Under the pieces are notes generated by a model. The model was not told the origin of the DNA, searched no databases, and saw nothing but the letters and a program-made list of their open reading frames with translations. Source: Sphingomonas hankookensis (GTDB lineage: Bacteria; Pseudomonadota; Alphaproteobacteria; Sphingomonadales; Sphingomonadaceae). Taken from it: 64,000 nucleotides of DNA. How positions within the stretch are numbered: position 1 is the stretch's first letter; every line of letters starts with the position of its first letter. Below are positions 31,303-40,610 of this stretch, piece after piece. Location of the stretch: positions 1-64,000 of the forward strand of contig NZ_JAKREV010000009.1 of the NCBI RefSeq assembly GCF_022664465.1, in the 5' to 3' direction. Both the position numbers and the translations under genes were made by a program.

Positions 31303-32745
31303 TTACCGCAAGCCCTGCGCGCTCAGCCCGCGTCCGAACCGGAGCGATGCCGACAGCTGCGGGCTCATCGTGTTCTTGAGGGTGGATTCCATGAACTGGG
31401 TGTATTGGATCACCCGGTAGGTATTGGAGATCTGCCCGGCCATCTTCTCGCTGCGCCGCGACAGCTCGGTCTTCACGCTGTCGACCTGGGCGCGCCACGC
31501 CTTGAACTCGTCGGTCGAGACGAACTTCGCGCCCGCCTGCGCCTGCGAGATCGTGTCCAGCATCCGGTCGAGCATCGACATCAGCATGTCGATCGCCACC
31601 ATCTCGGCGAGCGTCGCGCGATCGCCGCCCGACAGGCCCATGTGCGCGGCCTCGTTGACGACGAGGATCTTGTAGAGCGGGATCGAGGTCATCCCGAGCA
31701 GCGCGATCTCGTCGCCCGACAGCGCGGCGTTCGAGCGGATCTTGCCCGACATGCTGTCCATCGCCTTGAGGACGCGCGTTCGCAGCGCCTCGTTGGTCGA
31801 GATGCTCAGTTTGGTCGGGGTTGGCCTCAGACACCCCTTGTCGTCGGTCGTGTCGCACTGCCACACGTCGGTTGGTGCCGAGGCGGTGCCGTCGAGCAGC
31901 GCCTGATAGGTGTCCCAGCTTGCCGGCGCGATGAACTGGAACGCGCCCATGCTGCTTTCCGACTTGGTGGCGTCGTAGATGATCGTGCCGACCATCGTCA
32001 TGAGGAACTCGGCATATTCCCGGGACGGCTTGGTCGCGCTTTTCGCATTGAGCGCATACCAGGTGTAATTTTTCGACTGGACCAGCTCGGCATCGTCACC
32101 ACTCTTGGCGATCGTCGATTCCCGCTCGCCCTTGTTGGTGCAGCCGTGTCGCGCCGCGGCCGCGTCGGAGAAGAAGCCCTTCGCCCCGCCGACCTGCTGG
32201 CAGATCGTCGAAGACGCCCCGTCCATCGCCGGCCACAGCGAACCGATCGCCTGCTGCGCCGCTTCACACGAAGACATGTTGAACGCGTTCAGCTGCTGCA
32301 CGCGCTGGCTCATGTCCTTCATCACCCCGCCGATCTGTGCGGAGATGCTGTCGATCGCGAGCTGGAAGGCGAAGCCGATCGCGTTGTTGGCGGTCGCCTT
32401 GAGCATTGCCACGATCTCGTCGGCGTTGATGAACGAGAATGACCCCGCGAACAGGTCGATGCCACCGCAGCCGCCGCGCGCGCTGGGGAGCGCGACGCTG
32501 ACCGGGTTGATCGACTTCTGCGGAAAGCGGCTCCACAGCGAACCACCCGAGTAATAGCCCGCCGACTGCCCCTGGAAGGCGGTCGGGCCGGTCACGTTCG
32601 CGGCCGCGCCCGACTTGTTGAAATAGCTGTTCATCTCGCCCTGGACGTCGGCCATCGCCGGCGTCGCGACGAGACCGCCAAGCGCGAGGATCATGCTGGC
32701 CTGCGCGAGAACCGCGGCGCAGAAGCGGACGATCGAGCGGACCAT
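31303..32745 (-). CDS. traH: TraH, F-type pilus assembly protein
   Basis: The product is 480 aa with a signal peptide (residues 1-32) and the TraH pattern: an early GGCGGIDLFAGSFSFINADEIVAMLKATANNAIGFAFQLAID block and SSCEAAQQAI, then a predicted coiled coil near residues 400-440. TraH is periplasmic/outer-membrane associated and needed for pilus extension with TraF, TraU, TraW and TrbC. Its start overlaps the stop of traF (ATGA type), and it lies 23 bases before traG. Confidence 0.9.
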   Translation of the reverse strand: MVRSIVRFCAAVLAQASMILALGGLVATPAMADVQGEMNSYFNKSGAAANVTGPTAFQGQSAGYYSGGSLWSRFPQKSINPVSVALPSARGGCGGIDLFAGSFSFINADEIVAMLKATANNAIGFAFQLAIDSISAQIGGVMKDMSQRVQQLNAFNMSSCEAAQQAIGSLWPAMDGASSTICQQVGGAKGFFSDAAAARHGCTNKGERESTIAKSGDDAELVQSKNYTWYALNAKSATKPSREYAEFLMTMVGTIIYDATKSESSMGAFQFIAPASWDTYQALLDGTASAPTDVWQCDTTDDKGCLRPTPTKLSISTNEALRTRVLKAMDSMSGKIRSNAALSGDEIALLGMTSIPLYKILVVNEAAHMGLSGGDRATLAEMVAIDMLMSMLDRMLDTISQAQAGAKFVSTDEFKAWRAQVDSVKTELSRRSEKMAGQISNTYRVIQYTQFMESTLKNTMSPQLSASLRFGRGLSAQGLR

Positions 32746-33653
32746 CAGAAGTCACTCCCGGGCTTGACGCTGGTCAGTGTGAAGATGCGGTTCATCACCT
32801 CGTCGGCCGCCATCACGCCGTAGCCGATCGGCATCGGCTGCTTGGTGACGGTGTCGAACAGGACGAGCGCGGGCACCTGCTGGCCGCGCATGCCCATCGC
32901 CTTGTATTGCCCGGTGTCGACCGTGTAGTTCGGGAAGGCACGGGTCGGCCCGCCATCGAGCGAGATCGCCATGACGGTCAGGCCGAAGCGATCCGAGACG
33001 CTGCGCATGATCGGCCCGAAGGTCTCGCACGCGGCGCAGGCCGACGAGTAGAAATAGAACACGCCGTACCGCTGGGAGATCTGCGACAACACGCGCTCGC
33101 GATCGGCGTTGCGCGTGTCGAGCCAGGTTCGCTTGCCCAGCTGGCTGACGGGGCGCTGGAGCGTGTAGTCGAGGTCGGGGTTCTGCCACACCGTGCGCTG
33201 CCACATGTCGGCGAACGACGAGGCGCGATCGAGCTGCTCGCGCTGGAAGGCGATATAGTGGCTGATGTTCTCGGGCGTCGGCTCGAGGATCGCCCGCGCC
33301 TTCAACTCCTCCAGCTGTTTCGAGATCGCCGCAAGCTGCTCGGCCGACGACCGCGCGGGCTGCGCCGACCGCTGCTCGGCGGGCTTGGCTTTGGGCTTGT
33401 CGCAGTAGAACCAGGTGCCGAGCCGCCGTTCGCGGCAGTAGAAGTCGTCGCCGGTCTGCGCCGCGACGCGGTCGGCCGATCCGAGATCGTCCGCGCTGCC
33501 ATAGCTATCCTGACCGCCATCGCGGCCGTCGTCACCGGCATCGCGGGTGGACGACACCGAATCCGGCAGCGGCGTCAGCTCCTGCGCCGTCGCCGGCGTC
33601 AGCACGGGCGATGCGACCGAGAGGATGAGAGCGAGGGTCAGGGCCTTGCGCAT
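32745..33653 (-). CDS. traF: TraF, thioredoxin-like pilus assembly protein
   Basis: The product is 302 aa with a signal peptide (MRKALTLALILSVASPVLTPATA). The C-terminal thioredoxin fold contains YGVFYFYSSACAACETF (CAAC, a CxxC near residues 206-209) and the cis-Pro loop GQQVPALVLFD. F-TraF lacks the CxxC, while many relatives such as this one keep it, so an active disulfide role is possible. It works with TraH and DsbC in the periplasm. Confidence 0.85.
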   Translation of the reverse strand: MRKALTLALILSVASPVLTPATAQELTPLPDSVSSTRDAGDDGRDGGQDSYGSADDLGSADRVAAQTGDDFYCRERRLGTWFYCDKPKAKPAEQRSAQPARSSAEQLAAISKQLEELKARAILEPTPENISHYIAFQREQLDRASSFADMWQRTVWQNPDLDYTLQRPVSQLGKRTWLDTRNADRERVLSQISQRYGVFYFYSSACAACETFGPIMRSVSDRFGLTVMAISLDGGPTRAFPNYTVDTGQYKAMGMRGQQVPALVLFDTVTKQPMPIGYGVMAADEVMNRIFTLTSVKPGSDF

Positions 33654-33654
33654 G

Positions 33655-34062
33655 TCAGTCGTCCTTCTTCTTCTGCTTTTCGCGATCTTCCTGTTCGCGG
33701 CGGGTGAGGTAGGATTTGAGCGTTCCGAGGAGCGACGGCTCCTTGAGCGACACGAGCTGCGCCATGTCGTCGGCGAGGATGCGGAACAGGTTGCCGTACA
33801 CCCCGATGATGAGGTTGCGGGCGTGCCGGCGCGGGTAGAGCGTCTCGCCCCGGCGCAGGATGAGGTTGGCGCGGATCAGCCGCGCGATCGTCGGTTCGAG
33901 ATCGGCCACGCACAGCTTCGTATCGAACCAGCTGTCGAGCGTCGGGATAAGGAACCCGGCCGGGTGCGGTCCGGCGCGCAGGAGCGCGATCAGGACCGCA
34001 AATTCCGCGACCGACAGGTCGGGAAAGGGACGATGGTCCGACAGTTGCGTCACGCCGGTCAT
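33655..34062 (-). CDS. Transfer-operon hypothetical (wHTH-like) protein
   Basis: The product is 135 aa from ATG 34062, overlapping the traN stop. The sequence DLSVAEFAVLIALLRAGPHPAGFLIPTLDSWFDTKLCVADLEPTIARLIRANLILRRGETLYPR resembles a winged helix-turn-helix with a charged Lys/Glu C-terminal tail (REQEDREKQKKKDD). No signal peptide. The position between traN and traF is conserved in some sphingomonad plasmids to my recollection; the function is unknown. Confidence 0.5.
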   Translation of the reverse strand: MTGVTQLSDHRPFPDLSVAEFAVLIALLRAGPHPAGFLIPTLDSWFDTKLCVADLEPTIARLIRANLILRRGETLYPRRHARNLIIGVYGNLFRILADDMAQLVSLKEPSLLGTLKSYLTRREQEDREKQKKKDD

Positions 34063-36203
34063 TTGCTCTTCTTCGCGTCGTAATAGGCCTTGATCCGCTC
34101 CTGGATCTGGCGCGAGGTTTCGATCTCGTCGGGCAGCTTCGCGGCGTCGACGAACTCGGCATAGACCTCGGTGAAATCCATCACCGACAGGTCGAGCCGC
34201 GAGAATTCGTCGAGCGTGAACCCCTTGCAGGTTTCCTTCTTGGCGCTGCCCCACGGCTTGTTGATCTGCGGGCGTCCCTGTTCCTGCAGGATGCGCGACA
34301 GCTTGCTTTCGAAGCAGCAATAGGCCGTCGATTTCGATGTGCAGATGCCCAGCACCTTGTCCGAGCAATAGTCGCCCAGCTTGTGGCACATCCCCATGCG
34401 GTCCTGCACGTCGAGAAGCTTCTCGTCGTTCGAGCACATAAACATGGTGAGGAATGGCGTCGCGAGCGCGGCGATCGCCACCGGCCCGCCCGCGATCGCG
34501 GCCGCGCCGGCAGCCGTGGTGATGAGGCCCGACGCCTTGCCAGCGCAGCAGTTGACCAGCCCGAACACCGGCTTGTGGCAGGTCTGCCGCTTGCCCGAAA
34601 ACAGCGTCAGCGTATCAGGGTCGAATTCGGCATTGGCCTGGCCCAGCGCGTGCAGCCCGACCACGGCGTCCTTGAACTCGGTCGATGCCTCGCGCTCGAC
34701 CGGCTCACACTCACCGTCGATGCAGTAGACGTCGTCACCACAGATATATTGCTTTGGATCGTTCGTCGGAGGCGACGGAACCGGACATTTGTAGACCTTC
34801 GTGGTTACCTGGCACGCACCAACCTGCGGATCGTCGAGGCACTCGTCACGCAGGAACGTGCATTTTCCGCCGTTCTCCAGATCGCTGCAATCGGACGCCT
34901 GGGTGATGCGCTGGCAGGTGAACGGGCGCGACCACGCCCAGCACGATGCCGTGACCGACACACCGTCAATGATCCGCGTCTCAGGCCCCTCGGTGCAGAC
35001 CTCCGGTCCCGTCGCGGTGCAGGCGGTGTCGGCCACCAGCGCCGGACAGCTTCCCTCGTTGCGCTTTAGCGTGATCTCGCGCGTACCTTCCTTCCTGAGA
35101 TACACTGTGCCGGTCGCGTAATTCTGGTGCGCCGGGATCTCCGCCTGGGGGATTTCGGCCGAGCACGAATAAAGCTGCGCGGTGGTGCGCATTGAGGACA
35201 GGCTCTTGCACCAGCGACGATAGTCTTCGACGTTGCCGCCGCCCGCCCCCAATTCGATCTGCGCATCGCAGATATGCGGCGTCCCCGCCTCGACCCGGCA
35301 AATGCCGGCACTGACCTTGGCCTGCATCACGCTGTTGCGGGCGAACCCGTTACCTTCGTTCTGGTCACGTACGCCGTAGTAGAAGTACCGCAACGTATCG
35401 ACGATCACCGGGTCCATCCTGCCGGTGCAGGTCGCCGGCGTATCCTCGACCTTCGAGCCCTTGTTGCAGGTCGCCTCATAATAATCGGTGGTGCCATTGG
35501 GTGGCAGTGGCTTGCAGCTGCTTTCCGTGCCGCCCACCGACTGACCGGCCAGATAGCTGTTTGGGTCGTTCTCCACGTCCTGCGCGCGCGTGAGGTCGCC
35601 GGCGGGCACGGTCACGACCTTGCGGCCCGGATCGGTGACGAGCTGCCATGCCTCGTTCGCGCCAGCGGCAGACCCACCCGCCGCGATCAGCGCGTCGGGA
35701 TCGTCGGCATAGGCTTCTCCGGGCTGGGTGCCGCTGCTGAAGCCCGGGATCGTCGAGGGAAGGTCGGTCGAGGAGATGATGCCGCCCGATGCCTGTCGCG
35801 CTGAGGTCGCCAGGGCCTTCGCCTCGGCGCGCGCGCCCGCCATATCCCCCTTGGGATAGGTATAGGTCGAACTGCTCGACTGCGCGCTCGGCTCGGCCGC
35901 GACCGCATTGCTCGATGCCGCGGGCTGCACCGTGCGGGCGGTGCTGGCGGTGGTCCGCGCGGGAGCCGCGCTCGGCTCGGCGACACTGGTCACCGTCGTC
36001 TTTGCAACCGGCGCGGATGAGGGTGTGGGGGTCGGGGTAGGCTTGGGGGTCGTGTCGCTGAAGTAGGTGTAATCGCCCAGGCCGTAGAAGTCGCCGGTGC
36101 CCTGCTGGCCCTGCTGGCCCTGCTGGGTGGACTGGGCCTGGGCGAGCGCCTGCGCTGCCAGGACCGGCGCCAGGAGACCGATGAGGAGGCGCCCCCCTCG
36201 CAT
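34059..36203 (-). CDS. traN: TraN, mating-pair stabilisation outer-membrane protein
   Basis: The product is 714 aa with a signal peptide, a Gln/Pro/Ser/Thr-rich N-terminal linker (residues 25-140) and a very Cys-rich C-terminal two-thirds (CNKGSKVEDTPATCTGRMDP, CHKPVFGLVNCCAGKASG, CSNDEKLLDV, CCFESKLSRILQEQGR...). The last part (LVNCC.GK..G and CCFESKLARIIQEQGR) is the TraN signature. TraN contacts the recipient surface and needs DsbC for its disulfides, and a dsbC gene lies in the same operon. Confidence 0.9.
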   Translation of the reverse strand: MRGGRLLIGLLAPVLAAQALAQAQSTQQGQQGQQGTGDFYGLGDYTYFSDTTPKPTPTPTPSSAPVAKTTVTSVAEPSAAPARTTASTARTVQPAASSNAVAAEPSAQSSSSTYTYPKGDMAGARAEAKALATSARQASGGIISSTDLPSTIPGFSSGTQPGEAYADDPDALIAAGGSAAGANEAWQLVTDPGRKVVTVPAGDLTRAQDVENDPNSYLAGQSVGGTESSCKPLPPNGTTDYYEATCNKGSKVEDTPATCTGRMDPVIVDTLRYFYYGVRDQNEGNGFARNSVMQAKVSAGICRVEAGTPHICDAQIELGAGGGNVEDYRRWCKSLSSMRTTAQLYSCSAEIPQAEIPAHQNYATGTVYLRKEGTREITLKRNEGSCPALVADTACTATGPEVCTEGPETRIIDGVSVTASCWAWSRPFTCQRITQASDCSDLENGGKCTFLRDECLDDPQVGACQVTTKVYKCPVPSPPTNDPKQYICGDDVYCIDGECEPVEREASTEFKDAVVGLHALGQANAEFDPDTLTLFSGKRQTCHKPVFGLVNCCAGKASGLITTAAGAAAIAGGPVAIAALATPFLTMFMCSNDEKLLDVQDRMGMCHKLGDYCSDKVLGICTSKSTAYCCFESKLSRILQEQGRPQINKPWGSAKKETCKGFTLDEFSRLDLSVMDFTEVYAEFVDAAKLPDEIETSRQIQERIKAYYDAKKSK

Positions 36204-36206
36204 GGC

Positions 36207-36950
36207 TCAGGGATTCCGGCCGAGGTTGGCGAGCGCGGTCCGCGCGACCAGCGCGCCGGGGCCGTTCTCGCCCGCGAACGTCTCCAGCGCGTAGCGCACG
36301 GTGACATTGCCCTCGATGCGATCGAACGGAGGCGGCGTCGTCTTGCAGGTGAGCCCGTCGCACGGCGTGAAGTCGCTCGACGAGACCACCATCGTCGGGA
36401 CCGCGGTGACGTCGAACGCTCGGAACAGGCGCGGGTCGATCCCGATCGAGGCGAACTGCTGGTCCTTCTCGACCACCTTGGAGAGCGCGGCGATGAACGC
36501 CTTCCCCGAATTGCCGGGGAAGCCCCGGAACACCACGACGCCGCCAGCGGCCGAGGTATCGGCGATGATCCGCTTCAGCGCCTGTTCGGGCATCGAGGTG
36601 GACACGAACACCATGAACTGCGGCGCGGTGCCTTGGGCCTCCTTGAGGTTGGCCGAGGCGGCCTGGATCATCTCGTCGAAGTCGACCGCGCCCGCCGGCC
36701 CCCTGGGCAGGTTCGCCTTGTCGATCGTGCGCATCTGTTCCAGCGCGACCGCCTGCACGGTCTGCGCATCCTTGCGGAACGCGTCGCCGCGGCGCTCGAC
36801 CTCATTCACGAGCGCGGTCGCGTCCTGTTCGGACTTGGCCGATCGCGCGCGGATCGCGTCGAGATCGAGCCCCTCGACGGTCTGGGCGAGAACGGCGCAG
36901 CCGGTGCCGATCGAGGCGATGGCGAGCGCGGAAAGGAGGAACTTCTTCAT
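36207..36950 (-). CDS. trbC: TrbC, F-type pilus assembly protein
   Basis: The product is 247 aa with a signal peptide (MKKFLLSALAIASIGTGCAVLA). The TrbC region is APQFMVFVSTSMPEQALKRIIADTSAAGGVVVFRGFPGNS and IDPRLFRAFDVTAVPTMVVS (a thioredoxin-like fold without CxxC). TrbC is periplasmic and acts with TraW in pilus assembly. It lies 10 bases after traU and 3 before traN. Confidence 0.9.
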   Translation of the reverse strand: MKKFLLSALAIASIGTGCAVLAQTVEGLDLDAIRARSAKSEQDATALVNEVERRGDAFRKDAQTVQAVALEQMRTIDKANLPRGPAGAVDFDEMIQAASANLKEAQGTAPQFMVFVSTSMPEQALKRIIADTSAAGGVVVFRGFPGNSGKAFIAALSKVVEKDQQFASIGIDPRLFRAFDVTAVPTMVVSSSDFTPCDGLTCKTTPPPFDRIEGNVTVRYALETFAGENGPGALVARTALANLGRNP

Positions 36951-36959
36951 GTCAGATCC

Positions 36960-37973
36960 TCACAGCATGCAGCAGTTGCGCTTGCGCCAGAGCAGGTAGC
37001 CGAAGTCCTCGCCCTTGACGGGGAAGGCCCGGCCCGCGTCGGGCGGGAGCGTCGTCGCGCCGATCGGCGAGCAGGCATATTTGCCGCTCACCGTGGGCGT
37101 CGGATTGGTCATCTGGATGCGGTATTGCGACTTCTTCAGGATCGGCATGACGTACTTGTTGCAGAGCGCCTTCGATCCCGCGGTGCCCCACGCCAGCCCC
37201 TGCCGGTGCATCTTGAACAGGAGCCGCTCGGCCGCGAGACGCGACGACTGGACCGGCGAATTGTGCGCCGCGATGTTGCCGTTCATCGGGAACATCGAGC
37301 CGTTGCAGCCCGAGCACCAGAACATCGGGTCGATCGGCAGCTTCGCGCTCGCCGCGACGCAGTCGGCCGCGCAGGCGGCGACCGCGATCGGATTGTTGAA
37401 CAGTGCGACCTCGGGGTTGATGAGCGTGGTCAGCACGTCGTCGTTCCACAAGGGATCGATCTCGGTCATGTAGGCGACGTCGAACGACGCCTGTTCGAAA
37501 CACAGGAAGTCGGTCAGGATCTCCATCCAGTAGAGCAAGGGATAGACGTAATAATGCGCCTGCCAGTTGGCGCTGGCCTGGGTCGCGCCGCCCTTGATGA
37601 GCGGGCCGGTATACTGCCCCTGCCCGATATCGAGCCCCGGATTGAGGCGAAGTCCGCCGAGATTCGGGAAGCACCACGGCTTGGTGGTCACATCGACGAG
37701 CCGCGCCGGTTCCCAGAAGCCGATCGAGATGCCGATGCGCGGGATCGGCGAACCGCACGCACAGACCGGCAGGCTTGGGTTCTTGGTATCGGGTCGGCTC
37801 CCCGGCCAGATGTGCGCGCCGCCCACCGACAGCGGGAACAGGCACGACCAGCAGACGTCGGTGATCGGGTTGACGAACTTGCCGGTGCAGTTGGCCGGGA
37901 GCGCGCTCGCCGGCGCCGGCAGCAGCGCGAACGCGGCGATCATGCCGAGCAGGGTGAGCAGGCGGCGGATCAT
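36960..37973 (-). CDS. traU: TraU, F-type conjugative transfer protein
   Basis: The product is 337 aa from ATG 37973 with a signal peptide (MIRRLLTLLGMIAAFALLPAPASA). Conserved TraU features: NCTGKFVNPITDVCWSCLFPLSVGG, CACGSP, the Cys pairs CAADCVAA and CSGCNGSMFP, and the final CCML. Periplasmic; needed for DNA transfer more than for pilus growth. Its start overlaps the previous stop (ATGA). Confidence 0.9.
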   Translation of the reverse strand: MIRRLLTLLGMIAAFALLPAPASALPANCTGKFVNPITDVCWSCLFPLSVGGAHIWPGSRPDTKNPSLPVCACGSPIPRIGISIGFWEPARLVDVTTKPWCFPNLGGLRLNPGLDIGQGQYTGPLIKGGATQASANWQAHYYVYPLLYWMEILTDFLCFEQASFDVAYMTEIDPLWNDDVLTTLINPEVALFNNPIAVAACAADCVAASAKLPIDPMFWCSGCNGSMFPMNGNIAAHNSPVQSSRLAAERLLFKMHRQGLAWGTAGSKALCNKYVMPILKKSQYRIQMTNPTPTVSGKYACSPIGATTLPPDAGRAFPVKGEDFGYLLWRKRNCCML

Positions 37974-38416
37974 GCGCCGGGCTCCTCGGAGAAAGCGATG
38001 ACCAGGGGCACCATCCGGGCGCGGTCGCGTCCATCGAAGCTTATCGACTGATCGGCCAGCGCGCGCACCAGCGCACGGCGTTTGCCAACCGATATCGTCC
38101 GCCCGCTTTCGGCAAGGACGACATCGATTTCGTTTCCGATCGACGCGGCGGTCACCGGATCGGCACGGCCCCCGAGAAGCCTTCGTACGAGGGACTCGAT
38201 CTCGCAATGCACGCGGGACAGGAACAGCAGCGCAGGGACGCTCGAGAGCAACGCCACGGTCGCGATCGATACGACCATCGACAAGGCGACGACGGGAAAG
38301 AACATCCAGGCCGGGAACAGCGCGAATATGGCGAGAACATATGTCCACCCGAAGCCGACTGCCGCGACACACAGAAGCGCGTAGCGCGCGATCAGGCTGA
38401 TGCGCTCAGTCGTCAT
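37970..38416 (-). CDS. Transfer-operon membrane protein, unknown
   Basis: The product is 148 aa with hydrophobic segments at residues ~9-32 and 37-66, then a helical cytoplasmic tail (EIESLVRRLLGGRADPVTAASIGNEIDVVLAESG). Overlaps both neighbours by 4 bases. No F-operon counterpart recognised. Confidence 0.5.
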   Translation of the reverse strand: MTTERISLIARYALLCVAAVGFGWTYVLAIFALFPAWMFFPVVALSMVVSIATVALLSSVPALLFLSRVHCEIESLVRRLLGGRADPVTAASIGNEIDVVLAESGRTISVGKRRALVRALADQSISFDGRDRARMVPLVIAFSEEPGA

Positions 38417-38700
38417 GCCCTGCCCTCCCCGTCCGGCTGCGCCGCGAGGCTTGCGTCAAGGAAAGCGTTATCGGCCCGGTTCTTGGCGATCACATACACC
38501 GGCACCAGCACGACCAGCGCCAGCACCAGTCCGGCAAGCGCGCCCCCTGCCCCGGCGCCGAGCACCGCGCGCAGCGGCTGCAAAGCGCAGATGGCGATCG
38601 CCAGCCCGATCGCCGACCACAGGATCGCGAGCCGCATCGCCTTGAGGGCCGGCGTCTCGGGCGCGGCCATCGGCGTCCTGAGGATATCGAGCCACATCAT
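38413..38700 (-). CDS. Transfer-operon small membrane protein, unknown
   Basis: The product is 95 aa with two hydrophobic segments (residues ~25-43 and 50-70) and a charged C-terminal tail. ATG 38700 overlaps the traW stop. No recognised family; it may stabilise the neighbouring membrane protein. Confidence 0.5.
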   Translation of the reverse strand: MMWLDILRTPMAAPETPALKAMRLAILWSAIGLAIAICALQPLRAVLGAGAGGALAGLVLALVVLVPVYVIAKNRADNAFLDASLAAQPDGEGRA

Positions 38701-39356
38701 GCGCCCGCTCCCGACATCTCGATCTCGCTGATCTTGAGCACCTGGCCCGCCGGTTCGACCACGGCGGGGACGCGCGCGATCCCGAAATGGCTGGTGAGCT
38801 TGCCCTGCTGGTCGAAGAAGAAGCGGCGCTTCTTCTCGCCCATGCGGTTGAACGGCGAGCCGGCGACGAAGATGATCTTGGCATTCTGCGCGGTCCACCG
38901 CTTCAGCGCCCAGTCGACCTGCGCATCGTCGCGGCCGTCGATAAACACGAGGTCGGTCTTCATCGCGACAAACGACAGCGGATTGACCCGCTGCCCGGCG
39001 CGCGCGACGAGCCGGCCCTTCTGGTCCTGGATGTCCTGATCGAGCACGATCGTCGGGTCGAACGTCCAGCTGCGGCTCTCGCGCACCGCGCCGATGCCGG
39101 CGACGGGGATCGGGTTGCGGACACGTTCCTCGGTTTTTTCACGCAGCGCCGTCTGCATGCGCTCGATGCCGCCATTGGCCTGCAGCGTCTTCAGCCGGGT
39201 ATCGATCGTCGCCAGCAGATCCGGCTCGGCGATCGCCCAGGTCTGGCCCATCACGCCGTGATCCTTTGCGAGCGCGCCCTGCACGATCGGCCAGGACGAC
39301 GAGGCGACCAGCGCCACGCCCAGGGTTCCGCCGAAAAGGCCCGCGCGCCGGATCAC
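38697..39356 (-). CDS. traW: TraW, pilus assembly protein
   Basis: The product is 219 aa from GTG 39356, which overlaps the stop of the S26 peptidase gene (GTGA) and gives a signal peptide (residues 1-30, IRRAGLFGGTLGVALVASSSWPIVQGALA). The TraW blocks are AKDHGVMGQTWAIAEPDLLATI, VRESRSWTFDPTIVLDQDI, GQRVNPLSFV, LVFIDGRDDAQVDWA and KIIFVAGSP. It is periplasmic and works with TrbC. Confidence 0.9.
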   Translation of the reverse strand: MIRRAGLFGGTLGVALVASSSWPIVQGALAKDHGVMGQTWAIAEPDLLATIDTRLKTLQANGGIERMQTALREKTEERVRNPIPVAGIGAVRESRSWTFDPTIVLDQDIQDQKGRLVARAGQRVNPLSFVAMKTDLVFIDGRDDAQVDWALKRWTAQNAKIIFVAGSPFNRMGEKKRRFFFDQQGKLTSHFGIARVPAVVEPAGQVLKISEIEMSGAGA

Positions 39357-39946
39357 AGGATCGGCGTCCCGGTGCCGATAATCTGCTTCGCGCAGGCAAA
39401 GCCGATCTCGCCGTAGCGGCTGTCGAACCCGTCGGGGTGTGCGGTGCCGACATAATAGCAGCCCTCGGGAACGCGCCCGACCGGTCCCGGCGTCAGCACC
39501 TCGCCGAAGCGCGAGCGCGGCTTCATGTGCGCGACGCGGACGCCGTCGACATAGACCCATTTCCCGCGATGCTCGACCAGCGCCCCGGCCTCGCCGATCA
39601 CGCGCTTGCCGAACGGTCCCGAATCCGGTCCGAAGTGGCGGCGCACCAGCTCGCCCTCGGGCGGCGCGAAGAACACATAGTCGCCCTTGGCGGGCACGCG
39701 GCCGCGCTGGATGAAGAACGCCCAGTTGGGGAGACTCTCGCTCGCGTTTATCATGAAGGCGTGCGTCTCGCGCCACGCGGCGATCGAGTTGTAGCCGCCC
39801 CACACGATCCCGAGCAGCGCGACCGCGCTCCACTGGCGGACCCGCTTGACGATCAGCGCCTTGCGGGCCGCGCGGTCCCCGGCGACGTCAACCGCCGTGG
39901 GAGCCGCATGACCGACCCGCGCCAGCGCCTCAGTTGCCGCTGCCAT
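39353..39946 (-). CDS. TraF-type S26 signal peptidase
   Basis: The product is 197 aa from ATG 39946 (GGGAGGGG before it). One N-terminal membrane anchor (residues ~38-55) and the S26 catalytic pair are present: S71 in INASESLPNW and K114 in FGKRVIGEAG, followed by GCYYVGTAHPDGFDSRYGEIG (box E). The relative in RP4, also called TraF, matures the pilin; here it probably processes TraA. Not the same protein as the thioredoxin TraF at 32745. Confidence 0.85.
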   Translation of the reverse strand: MAAATEALARVGHAAPTAVDVAGDRAARKALIVKRVRQWSAVALLGIVWGGYNSIAAWRETHAFMINASESLPNWAFFIQRGRVPAKGDYVFFAPPEGELVRRHFGPDSGPFGKRVIGEAGALVEHRGKWVYVDGVRVAHMKPRSRFGEVLTPGPVGRVPEGCYYVGTAHPDGFDSRYGEIGFACAKQIIGTGTPIL

Positions 39947-40610
39947 CGACCCCTCCCGGCGCGGACTGGGTGACCGTCGCCTCGACCGGCGAGACCGGCG
40001 CAGGCCCGAACGGCGAAGCGGTCGGGACCGCCGCCCCTGGCGCGGCCGGCGCGACGTTCCCGGAGACTTGGGGAAGCATCGCACCGACCGCGGGACCGGC
40101 CGGGGTGTTCGGCGCGGCCGCGGGGAGCGGCACGCGCGCGAAGACCGCGCGGCGGATCTGGTCGGTGATATCGGGGACGTTCTTCGAGAGGACCGCCTCG
40201 CCGACGAGGACGGTGGTGCCGCTCGCGCCGACCTTCTTCATCTCGTCGTCGAGCGCGGACATGAAGGCCTGGGTCTGCGCGGCCACCTGTTGGGGCTGGC
40301 CGTTACTGTGGCTCTGCGCCTGGACATATTCCGAGACGATGCCTTCGAGCCGGACGCTCGCCATCGGCACGGTCGCGGGCGGGGCAAGGAGATGCTTGGT
40401 CACCCACGCCCCCCAGAGCAGTACCGCGACCGCCAGCGCGACCGCGACATAGGCGATGACGGGCAGGCCCTGCGGCTTGCGGCGATCCACCTTGTCCGCG
40501 ACCGGACGGCGCGGTGCCGCACCGGCAGCGTCATCACGGGGTGCCGGGGCCGGAGCGGACGGTTGCACCGCCGCGGACGCGACCTCGGGACGATCGAGAA
40601 CATCAACCAT
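39930..40610 (-). CDS. trbI: TrbI-like F-type transfer protein
   Basis: The product is 226 aa with a Pro/Ala-rich cytoplasmic leader, one membrane helix near residues 51-70 and a periplasmic region (VRLEGIVSEYVQAQSHSNGQPQQVAAQTQAFMSALDDEMKKVGASGTTVLVGEAVLSKNVPDITDQIRRAV). The last part matches TrbI of F-type systems, a factor affecting pilus retraction. F-TrbI is shorter; the extra Pro-rich tail is unusual. Confidence 0.75.
   Translation of the reverse strand: MVDVLDRPEVASAAVQPSAPAPAPRDDAAGAAPRRPVADKVDRRKPQGLPVIAYVAVALAVAVLLWGAWVTKHLLAPPATVPMASVRLEGIVSEYVQAQSHSNGQPQQVAAQTQAFMSALDDEMKKVGASGTTVLVGEAVLSKNVPDITDQIRRAVFARVPLPAAAPNTPAGPAVGAMLPQVSGNVAPAAPGAAVPTASPFGPAPVSPVEATVTQSAPGGVDGSGN

Noticed and set aside
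29387..31420. Long plus-strand open frame (677 codons) across traG
   Set aside because: It is antisense to a well-supported TraG protein, is extremely Arg-rich and has no motif; a typical shadow in GC-rich DNA.
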